A stretch of 64,000 bases of DNA, taken from NCBI GenBank assembly GCA_961205875.1, contig OY540813.1, positions 17,331,001 through 17,395,000 of the forward strand, written 5' to 3'. The first letter of the stretch is position 1. Each line of letters starts with the position of its first letter. Of the stretch, positions 24,394-34,692 are shown piece by piece. Source of the DNA: Sialis fuliginosa. Lineage: Eukaryota > Arthropoda > Insecta > Megaloptera > Sialidae. The position numbers were made by a program, and so were the translations under genes. Below the pieces are notes generated by a model that was given only the letters and a program-made list of their open reading frames with translations, made no database searches and had not been told where the DNA came from.

Positions 24394-27300
24394 TTATACA
24401 TGCTTCTAAACAAGATGCATGATCAAGTAAATAATTTTAATATGGCAAATATTGTATTTCACGAGTAACTGAAAGTTTTACAGGAACTTTTGTTGTGACA
24501 TTCTTATTTATATTTAACAAAACATATTATGCAGATGTACTTAGTTATTAATGCACTGTTAATAAAGAATTTACTTACCTTAGTGTTTATTTTATTTCAA
24601 ATACCTGAAAATAATAATATAAATGGTCATAAAGTAAGCAGATGAAAAAACAACTAGATATATGTTATTTATTATTACACAATACACAGTAAAACGTTAT
24701 AAAGTCAATTAAGATCAAATAATAATGAAATTCGGAAATGTCTGCATGTTTCTTGTCACTTCGCTGGCTTGTTAGGTACAGATTGCTGTCACAAAAGGGG
24801 GTGTGGCCGAATCCGGCATACCAACGTTAATTGGTTTGTACTCACGATTAATGTTTGATATTTAATAATTAATTGTAATAAATCAGCTGGAGTTTCTAAA
24901 AAAATAACTATTTTACGCGAATCAGTGAAGTTTTATGGACCTATTGACCATATTTACATATTTCTACGTGATGTTTTTAAAAGTGGGAAGTTAGCGACGG
25001 TGCGTGTATCTAAAAATCTGTTGCAATTGTGTAAAATTTTTCTTCGTTATTCGAACACTGAGTATTCATTCTACTTCCCCTGTAATTTTCATCACGATCG
25101 AGGCAATATTATTTTCTGAATTAAATTTTATATTAGCCGGTCATTATACCTTGAGATGTATGCGTGTGTGCGTGCGTGTGTATGTTCGTTATTATCGAAA
25201 CGGATACCGTCGATGGTAGCCATTGGTAGCCTTTTTTATTTATTTCCTTGTTGTCATGTATCGTATATGTAAATATTAATTTTCATTGGAAATATACACA
25301 CGATCGTGATGAAAATTGCAGGGGATGTAGTATGAATATTCAGTGTTCGAATAACAAAGAAAAAATGTCCGGAACTCCAACAGATTTTGAGATTTCCGCT
25401 CCGTCGCTGGTTCTTAAGAACTGACGACGAAGCAAATTTTTAAAAATCTGTAGTACTTTGGCAAATTTTCTCTTCGTGTATCGAATGCCGAGCATTTTTT
25501 CTATATTCTCTGTAATTTTCATCACGATCGCGACAATGTTTTTATCCAAATTTATTTTTTCTTATATGTAAACATAACACGATCGACATAACCTATGTAA
25601 ACTGATTGTCAATTTTGAATTCTGTAGGAAAACTAATGTAAGGATAATTAAAAGAATTATACATGCTTCTAAAAAAGATGCATGATCAAGTAAATAATTT
25701 TAATATGGCAAATATTGTATTTCACGAGTAACTGAAAGTTTTACAGGAACGTTTGTTGTGACATTCTTATTTATATTAAAAATAACATGTTATGCAAATG
25801 TACTTAGTTATTAATGCACTGTTAATAAAGAATTTACTTACCTTAGTGTTTATTTTATTTAAAATACCTGAAAATAATAATATGAATGTTCATATAGTAA
25901 GCAGATGAAAAAAACAACTAGATATAATATGTTATTATGTTATTTATTATTACACAATACACAGTAAAACGTTATAAAGTCAATTATGATCAAATACTGG
26001 GTGATTCATTTAGATGCACTTTTAAAATAATATCAAAATCAATTGTATCGGGTAATCTTTGTTATCATATAAAAGAACAATTCTTTACATTTATTTTTTA
26101 AAGATTATTTGTTTCAAATGTTGGCCGTAACTACGCCTAACATGGTCCATTCTGCAGTTCCAATTTTCGATGACGCGTTAGAGCATTTCGAGTGGTATTT
26201 GGCAAATGACGCAAATAATATTGGCTTCCAATTCCTCAATCATAGCCGGCTTATCCATGTAGACTTAGGACATTACGTAGCCCCAAAGGAAAAAGTCTAG
26301 AGGTGTGATATCCCAAGATTTAGGCGGTCAATTCATCGATCTGAAGCGTGAAATTAACTGTTCACCGAATTGTTCTCGCAATAAAGCCATGCTTTCACGG
26401 GCTGTGTGGCAAGTAGCGCCGTCTTATTGGAACCAAATGTCGTCGAGATTACGGGCTTCAATTTCAGGCAGCAAATAGTCCGTTATCATGGCGCGATAAC
26501 GGGCGTCATTCAAATTATTCCACCAGCCCATAAGACGCTACATTTTGTTCACTACGTGTATTACCCAATAATGAATATTGAGTTGCAAATTTTTCGATGG
26601 TATATCGAATTGTACGTTCGGTAGGCCAATTATGTGGACCATAAGTTGTTCTAAGCGCACGAAACACATTCTTTGTAGAACACTGATTTTCATAATACAG
26701 CTGAATAATTTGTAGACGCTGTACCGCGTTAAGCCTTTCGATGATGAAATGTTAAACAATACTGAACAAAAATACCATACAGAAAAAAGTACCTCTACAT
26801 GAATCACCCGATAATAATGAATTTCGGAAATGTTTGCACGTTACTTGTCACTTCGCTGGCTTGTTAGGTTACGTTAGCCGATTGTTTTGCTGTTATAAAA
26901 GGGGGTGTGGCCGAATCCGGTATACCAACGTGATTTGATTTGTACTCACGATTAATGTTTGATATTTAATAATTAATTGTAATAAATCGGTTGGAGTCTC
27001 TAAAAAAATAACTATTTCACGCGAATCAGTGAAGTTTTATGGACCTACTCACTATAATTCCACACTTCTACATAATGTTTTTTTCCCAAAAAATTTTTGT
27101 AATCTTTTTTTTATAAAAGCATTTTTTTGAAATGCTGTTTGCGTTAGAATGTGTAATTATGTTTCTGTATGTTTGGATTAAAATTTCATGACATTTCGTT
27201 AGCTCGTTTTGATACCGTAATCAATTAAAGCCGTCGAATTGTTAGAGGGGCTAATAAATATTTTTTTATTTAAAATCAGTTGGGGTTCCTATAAAGGACA

Positions 27301-27771
27301 ATTTTTTTTTGAAAACTTTAGGGTTCCCTCTACATTATGTAAAAATTTCACAACTGTAACGGTGATAGTCTTTCAGAAATATTTTTTTTAGTCAGCCGGT
27401 CGGATCTATTGTTGACACATTTTCTTCATTTTACGATAGTATAGAATAGTTAAGGCACCCGAAGCACTTGTTTTAATGAAATTAGATATTCAATATTATA
27501 TTATTAATAGTTGTCGCGTTATGTCTCTGAAACAATACTGTTTGAGCACTTTTTTAATTAACTTTTGTATCTGACAGATGTTAAGGTTATGTTTATTAAA
27601 ATTGTTGTATTATGAATAATTATAACGTAATAAGAAAGATAATCGTTTGTTTGTAATAATTATGCTAATTAATTCCACTCCCGATGCTTTAATTAGGTTT
27701 TATTTGCAATTTTTATTTGTACAATTTCTTTATTTTACGTTGGTACCACTACCGTCGCTGGATCGTTGCTA
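24394..27771. repeat. Right arm of the foldback structure
   Basis: A near-identical inverted copy of 11940-15317: one uninterrupted unit segment, then the mariner-split unit, then the outer end. Differences from the left arm are sparse single bases and small indels. Confidence 0.92.
25997..26811 (-). mobile_element. Defective Tc1/mariner element, right-arm copy
   Basis: 815 bp, the reverse complement of the copy at 12900-13714, at the equivalent site with TA flanks (25995-25996, 26812-26813). It has the same internal deletion and stops, so the mariner was already present when the arm was duplicated. Confidence 0.85.
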
Positions 27772-27994
27772 TCTACACACACATTATTGAAACTAGCTTT
27801 GCGAAAAGAAGGAACATTTTTATGTACAGTACTGTCACCTATTGACAAAATGTACAATATGAGAATTTTATGTTACCGACCTTACCGACTTAACCATAGA
27901 TAAAAACGCTAGTTGTTTTTTCCGTTTTTCATTTTATCATTTTGTAATTCGGAATTATGCTATGATACGCTCTACGCTATTCAAATACGTCAAT
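27772..27994 (+). promoter_or_regulatory. lin-9 upstream region
   Basis: Only 223 bp separate the foldback end from the lin-9 ATG, so the core promoter must lie here or inside the transposon-derived arm. I see no clear TATA box. CGCTCTACGCTATTCAAA lies just upstream of the ATG. Confidence 0.4.
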
Positions 27995-30044
27995 ATGGCG
28001 AATCAAATTAAAAGTAAGTTATCTAATTGTATATACACAATCTTTTTATATTTTGAATATTCTTTCCTGTTATTTTAATATTATTTTAAAATAACATATT
28101 ACATATTATTTGACGTATGTTTCTATGATAAATTCATTCTAAAATACTTTTTTAAATTCTTTAATTTTCAAATAATAATGTAATAAATTCGAAAATTGAT
28201 ACAATGATACATGTTTATAAGTTATGTTTTTTATAAATATTTTAAATGTTATAAACATTTTGTTATTAATAGGCAATAAAACTGATGAAATGGAAACTGA
28301 AGATTCTATTGAAGTAAAAAAAGAAACAGATGAAATGGAAATAGATGATATGGAAACTCTAGGCCCTGCAGCACTGGGTTTGCAAAGAGTTGGTACAAAA
28401 ACTTCTCCAAAACCTGCACCAACACCACCGATACAACCACTTAATCGTAGAGGAATGCCAGCTAGAATTCGCAAGAAAAATAGATTATTTTTTGATGATG
28501 ACATAATAAATAGTCCACCACCACGAGCTTCACCGAAAAGAGGCCCTAAACAATCACCTGTGAAGAAAACTCCCAATAAAATTTCTACACCTCAGAAAAA
28601 ATTACAATCTCTGCAGTCGGTCAAGAGACAATTAGATTCTCATGATACAAAAGATATTAAAGATACCAAGGAACGTGAATCAAAATCATCTATGAATGTA
28701 TTTTCCCCAGATCGTAAAATTGGTCAGAAAATTGGTATGCGGCTGCGTAATCTTTTGAAATTACCTAAAGCACACAAATGGGTCTGTTACGAATGGTTTT
28801 ACAGTAATATAGATCGGACGTTATTTGAAGGTGATAATGATTTCATGATATGTTTAAGAGAATCGTTTCCAGAATTAAAAACACGTATGCTTACACGGGT
28901 CCAATGGACAAAAATACGCCGTATGATGGGAAAACCGCGACGTTGTTCGCAACTTTTTTTTAAAGAAGAACGTAGAGAGTTGGAGCGTAAAAGAAATAAA
29001 ATACGTGCTTTGCAACAACGTAAATTTACAGATATAACATCTTATAATAAAGATTTACCTAATGAAATACCATTGCAGTTAGTTATCGGAACAAAGGTTA
29101 CAGCAAGATTGAGAAAACCCCAGGATGGTCTGTTTACAGGCAGTATCGATGCTGTTGACACTTCTAACAATACTTATAGAATTACATTCGAACGTCAAGG
29201 ATTGGGTACTCATTCGATCCCAGATTTTGAAGTATTGTCTAATGAACCTCCGGAAACCATTAATCTCTCGACTTTGTCACAGAAATTCAGACCAAGATCA
29301 AACATACCTGCATATATGATGACCGGATTAAATACAAGTCCTCGTACTAGTTCCAACAATTTACGTAGTAGTAATGATCCACTTCTGTCTGGTAATTTAA
29401 TATCAAGAAAAACTACATTACCAACAGAAGGAACTACACTTGGTGGCTTTCCAGTAAAACTTTTAGAATTGATTGTAAGAGTTACTAAAATCTTAAATAG
29501 TAAAAGAGAAAAAGTTAACCAGTTGAAAGAGCTTAATGGCGAAGCAGAAAAAATAAAATCTTTAGGAAATAATTTTTCTGAAGATTTCGAACGTATTTAC
29601 GCTGGCATTCTTGTAGAATTAGAAAGAATGAATCGAGATTTGCAAGAATATTTAAACGAAGTTCAAAATTTATGTCAAGAAATTGCTCCTGAACCGAGTA
29701 TGGCAGCCATGTTAGCTCCAAGTCATTTAAGAGAAAAATGTCATGAAGAAGGAGTTGAAATAGTTGAAAGAATCAATAGCACTTTATCATCTCGATCTGT
29801 TATTAATAGTAGAACTTTAGATTTAATTACTAATTTAACAGCACTGATGCTACAGATCAAAAGTCTGTCTGACTCTGATCAAAACGCCTACGAATTGAAA
29901 GTATTGAATGGATCTGTAGAACAAATTAGAAGTAAATTATTCCCAGAAAATCACAAAATATTTCAAGATAATGTGGAAGTTCATTTGCAACATATTCAAG
30001 TTGGTCTGGGGAAAAGTAGGTTGATTACCCAACAAAGCGACTAA
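27995..30044 (+). CDS. lin-9: LIN-9 / Mip130, MuvB (dREAM) complex subunit
   Basis: LIN-9 is the scaffold of the MuvB core, which controls cell-cycle and developmental genes in the nucleus. Two exons: 27995-28013 (ATG plus six codons, donor GTAAGTT) and 28273-30044, joining to 1791 nt and 596 residues, about the length of other LIN-9 proteins. The N-terminus is acidic, then proline- and basic-rich (about 20-150). The DIRP domain (about 170-275) shows IGMRLRNLLKLPKAHKW, FEGDNDF and RRMMGKPRRC. A Tudor-like segment follows (VIGTKVTARLRKPQDGLFTG, about 275-300), and a helical C-terminal region starts at LGGFPVKLLELI (about 394). Reading the large frame from its first upstream codon would enter the intron; the short first exon gives a better start. 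Polyadenylation hexamers overlap the stop codon, implying a very short 3' UTR. Confidence 0.95.
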
Positions 30045-30052
30045 TAAATAAA
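30043..30052 (+). terminator. Overlapping AATAAA polyadenylation signals of lin-9
   Basis: Two AATAAA hexamers (30043-30048 and 30047-30052) begin within the TAA stop codon. A more distal site is possible in the AT-rich sequence that follows. Confidence 0.5.
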
Positions 30053-32399
30053 GACAAAAGGTTTTAAATTTAAAAGTTATTTTTTATAATCATTTGCAAA
30101 ATATTAGTTAATTTTAAGTACAGTCATACCCACAGTTACAGCTCATCAACTAATGTTGCTTTGCATTTACATACAATTTAAATTACAAGAAAACCTCGAT
30201 TATCCGGATCGTACAAAACAAATAATATGAATTTGACAACTACCTTAAAGCAAAAAACAATAGTTGAATTTAAAAAAAAAAAAAAATTCTGCAGTTACAC
30301 ATTTCAATATAAATGATTTGTGCTAGATATATTTTTTATCTTCTCTTGATTATCTGGCATTTTTAATTCACATTTAGTTCGGATAATTGAAGTTCTACAG
30401 TACCATCAAACCTCGAAGTTGCAACGCATACTTCAGAGTTACGTCTCTTTAGCAGCATGAATCTGTTGCCTGATTGACTCAAAATATAAAATAACCGCTT
30501 AGACTAGCGGACATTTGGAACCGAAGGTGACGTAACTTTGGAGTATGACTGTAATAATTATATGATCAGTATAAACAACAAATAAACAAATCAAGTAAAG
30601 TTTCAATACTAGAAGTCAATTTGTGTTTATAGATGTAGTTCTAGGGATTATAGAATTAGAATGATTAGAGCAAGGTTGTTTTAAGTCAATAGACAAGATC
30701 TTGAGCTTTTTTTAATTGAGAGATATACTTATTCGTTGTTTATATTACTGGGCAATAGTTAAGTTAGTTTACCATAATTGTAAGTATTACTTAAACTTAA
30801 CTAATACACTGTTATTACGGATTAATAATCATAATATTTTTTTGACATTAAATAATTAATTTTTTTTCAAAGCTTATTCTAAAAAAGAAAATATATTTAG
30901 TTTTAAGATTGTTTTGTTTGTATAAAAATTAATTTATCATATTTAACGTAAGTAAGTGAATGGAAATTTGTTTTAATCATTTATTGTAGTTTGATCAACT
31001 TTCAATTTTACTATATATTTTTATTGTAATATTTATTTCCATTTAGGGTTTCATAATTTCATCAAAATTTATATATCCACAAAAATTACTATTAATGTAT
31101 ATTGTACATAATAATATAATATGTATGTTCATTTAAAATTATATAATGTAAAAAAATCAAAACATTGAAAACTTTAAATTTATATACTTTGGTGAACAAG
31201 TGTGGATCTAGATTTATAATTTGGGGGGGAGGGATCATAGACCATGAAATAGACAAAAAAAGTTTGACACAACTAGTATATTTTATAAACATCTATTAAT
31301 TGTATTTGCTTTCATTTTAGTGATTGAAGGGGTTGTCTCTGTGAATACTGTGAACCCCTGTCCTGAATCCGCACTTGTTTTTGGAGCATAGCAAAGGTCT
31401 GCTTTTTATATGCTGTGTACATAATATGCATAATGTGCAATCATTCAAAATGTGTTTTCGTAAACTAAAAACAGATTTTGTAGAATTATGTATTATTTTG
31501 TAATAAATATCTTTAAGAAATTTACTTTTTAATATATTAGCTATTAATTACTCATAACAAATTTATTGATGGAACCATTTGAACAAGAATTCATCAAATA
31601 TGGCCACGATCTATTTTTATTTCCCAGACCAAAAAAAAAGTGATTATATTATGTTTCAAATGAACATTTGTTAATTATCTCCTTAGACATGGGAGTTTCG
31701 CCCATGTGAATATTAGTTTATCGTTTATAAAATTGACGTTAATATTAAATAAATAAGATTTTATACCTCCTCTCCCACCTGCAGTATTACCGCGGATTAA
31801 ACACTGGTTACAAAAATCTCACCCCAAAGTCAACGCGTTATTATATTTAAAAAAAAAATTTACTCATCTTGTTTTATTAATTTAATAAGTACCTGAATTC
31901 AACATTTTAGAAGTTAAATTAAAATTTTTTATTTCCATTTTGGCTCTATAACTTAATTATATGCAGCCAGTTATTTACTTACATACATTTCTCACCAAAC
32001 AAGGATTACTGGTAAAAAACAGATATTCTCCAGGGCGACCTGGGCAGGCATTGCTAAAATTTATAATTAAAACATTGTCTTTAATTAGATCATAAACTAA
32101 TGTATTTTTAACAAGAATGAGGAAACAAAATTGTTATTACTTTGGAATACCCTAAAGTACAGATTGAACAGCAAATTATTTTGGAGTAGAAACTAACTAA
32201 TTAAATATTTTTTATTACTACTTAGAAAAATATCTATAAATGGGAGATCATTTAGATATTATTATAAGAAATTATTTTTTTTATAAAAATATGTAATTAC
32301 CAACAAATTAAAAAAGGAAGTACAATTAAATTGTAAATATAAATAAAACTTAGTTATAATAAAATGTATAATACACTGAAATTATCTCTACAACATATT
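30053..32399. other. AT-rich intergenic stretch between lin-9 and Nup50
   Basis: The two genes converge here. I see no coding potential. It holds a short hAT-like remnant (about 31196-31380) and a small hairpin, CATGGGAGTTTCGCCCATG (about 31687). GAGTTACGTCTCTTTAGC (about 30433) and GTGACGTAACTTTGGAG (about 30527) are similar words in opposite orientation and suggest another decayed short repeat. Confidence 0.6.
31196..31380. mobile_element. hAT-like MITE remnant
   Basis: The ends CAAGTGTGGATCTAG and (reversed) CAAGTGCGGATTCAGG form an imperfect inverted pair around a G-rich body. No clear 8-bp target duplication. Confidence 0.45.
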
Positions 32400-34026
32400 T
32401 CATTTTTTATGTTTTTCAATTAAATTTAACAGTTTATCAGCATCTTCCGAAGTTTTAACTTTTATCAGTACAGTTGTTGGCGGTGGTTTACTTTCTGGAG
32501 TAGGAATGCATACAAGAATAATGTTGTTTTTTCCTTTCTTTGATGCAGGCATCGATTTTGAAAGTAATGTATTGATCAATAAATTTCCTAGATTTGTATC
32601 AGCTCTTACTATCAGTTGTGTTTTTTCACTATTTTGAACAGGTTTTAAATATAATTGCCCAACACCTCTTTCAACAAATTCAGAATCTTTTTTTGTGAAA
32701 ACTTTACATCTTACATTATAAATACTTCCTTCTTCAACCACTTGAACAAATTCAGCTTTTGGAGGTTCCTCACTTTCATTTTCAACATCATTACTTTGTT
32801 CAGTAGTTTCTGGTTTAGAAACATTAGCAAAAGCAAATGGCTTTGATGTACCAAAAGAGAATGGAGACTGGGTTGAATTTTGCGCGCTTGAAAATGCAGC
32901 TGATGTAAATAACGGAGTAACAAAAGGTTTATTTTCATTTATGTTGTTTGATAAATTTTGATTCAAATTTGTATTTTTCCCTATTGTTAATAATGATTTT
33001 TCGATGCTTGGTTCACATAAATCAGACTTTTTTGGGATCTGAGTTATAGTGTTATCGTTTTTTTCACTGATATTATTTTTATTACTAGTAGTTGTCGAGC
33101 TTACATTTTCTAATGATACATTCTTACTTTCAAAAGTAAATTTGTCTTTATTAGTGAGAAAAGTATCTTGGCTTTCATTATTTTTTGATTCAGTTTCAAT
33201 TTCTTTTAAATATTTCTCATAATCCTTAAAAATAGGTGTTAAAATGCAGATTGGATTTTCATCAACGTGTGTTTTTATCCAATTTGATACACTTTCATTA
33301 AGACCCTTTAATTGGGCATGATATTTTGATGATTTATTGAAAATTTTAGTTTTATCATCATTTTTAATAGAAATGTCGGTAACAGTTGCATTGAAATTTG
33401 TATTTTGACTTCCTATGTTGGCTAAGAAATTTAACGGTGTATTTGAAGAACTAGTTGTAGTTGGTAATTTTGCAAATCCACTAAAGTTACTGAAGACATT
33501 TTTTGTGCTACTTGTACCCTAAAAATAAATGAGTTTAAATTAAAATATATCACAAAGACACACATTAAGAAGATAATATAAACAAATCTGCAATAACATT
33601 ATAAATAATGCTAGGTATTCACATGAACACAATCAGATCGAGATGAATGCTGAAATGAACACGTAAAAATACCAAATACAAATCTGCATTATATTAATAA
33701 AGAAATGCAGATAAAAATTTCATTATAATGAATTGTAGTATTTTAAAGGTTAATTAGTATTTTAAAAGTTAATGTGGATTTTCATAGCAGTTGATAAAAT
33801 AATGTTAATAAGCTAGTATTAAATAAGTATGACAAATAATAATGAAATTATACTGTAGCTAACTTACATCGTCATTTAAGCAACCTCTTCGTCTGGCTTT
33901 TTTAATTACTCTTTGGCCTATAATTTGTTCAGAGGCTTTCATAAATGTACCTGCTTCTTCTCTTTTTTCTTCTTGATCCCAATTATCATGGTTTATATCA
34001 GTTTCAGCACGTCGTTTTCCAGACAT
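32400..34026 (-). CDS. Nup50: Nucleoporin Nup50 (importin-alpha / Ran binding)
   Basis: Nup50 sits on the nuclear basket and speeds importin-alpha/beta cargo release. Two exons on the minus strand: 34026-33868 (53 codons) and 33518-32400, giving 425 residues. The N-terminus MSGKRRAETDINHDNWDQEE followed by GTFMKASEQ and KKARRR matches the importin-alpha-binding Nup50 N-terminus. Residues about 119-161 carry the family core with WIKTHVDENPICILTPIFKD. The middle is Ser/Asn-rich with FG-type dipeptides (SPFSFGTS). The last 110 residues form a Ran-binding domain (VRADTNLGNLLINTLL, VLIKVKTSEDADKLL). Vertebrate Nup50 is somewhat longer, mostly through more FG-rich linker. It is divergent from PHF21 across 666 bp. 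Confidence 0.96.
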
Positions 34027-34692
34027 GTCTATTTAAAAAGATAGGTTATAATTTTGATATTTTAGTAAATCTGATTTTACCTATTATGTAGTATTTACAG
34101 AATTAAAAATTAATGTTGTAAGAACTGATTTGTTAAAATTGAATATAAAACGATGAATAATTTTTCAAAAAAGTAATTAAACGTCAATATAAAAAGATTA
34201 GATACCGATTGAATGTAGTAACTTCTTTTCGTGTTCTATTCACTCTTGTAAGGACCGAAAAGACTGGTTATATTCTGTTCTTTATATTTAAATTAATTTT
34301 TCTGTTGTGTGATAAAGAGAGAAAGCATAAAGATAGATTTGTTTGATATTCTTATGGCGCTAGTGGGAAACTATTTTTTGATGGTATAGGTACATAAATA
34401 CTGTTCTGTGATTATGTTAGAAAGATTACAAGATAAGTATGTATTATGATAAATTTATATTTTACTTCTAAAAGAATCAACACTTATATGATAGTGTAAC
34501 TATGGCATTTAAATATTGTTATTTATAAAATTTACTCGTGTGGAAGTTTAAAAAAAGTATAACCCCGAGCGTAGAATATATTTCATTAATTGATAATACT
34601 ATACAAAGCAAGTGTGCGGAATTTATAAAAATAAATTAGCAGATTAATAACACTACATATTATACAATTTCATTTCTATATAAGTATTATAA
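34027..34692. promoter_or_regulatory. Divergent Nup50 / PHF21 promoter region
   Basis: Head-to-head start codons lie 666 bp apart, with no repeat recognised between them. Both genes probably take their promoters from here. No TATA box or defined factor site can be claimed. Confidence 0.5.

Larger units (their letters stand above)
11940..27771. mobile_element. Giant foldback structure with tandem-repeat arms
   Basis: The left end (TAGCGACGATCCAGCGACGG at 11940) and the right end (reverse complement TAGCAACGATCCAGCGACGG, ending 27771) are inverted copies. Homology continues through both arms: 11940-15317 pairs with 24394-27771, and the right arm resumes inverted at 19430-19828 beyond an intervening insertion. 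A unique centre of about 250 bp (19180-19429) separates the arms. The 12-mer CATTATTGAAAC lies just outside each end (11915-11926 and 27782-27793) and could be a target duplication. The layout resembles foldback/Galileo-type elements, whose long terminal repeats hold internal tandem repeats, but no transposase is visible. An assembly artefact or a segmental inverted duplication are alternatives. Confidence 0.7.

Noticed and set aside
28139-28576. 145-residue minus-strand frame over the lin-9 start
   Set aside because: It overlaps the clearly coding lin-9 second exon and has no family features.
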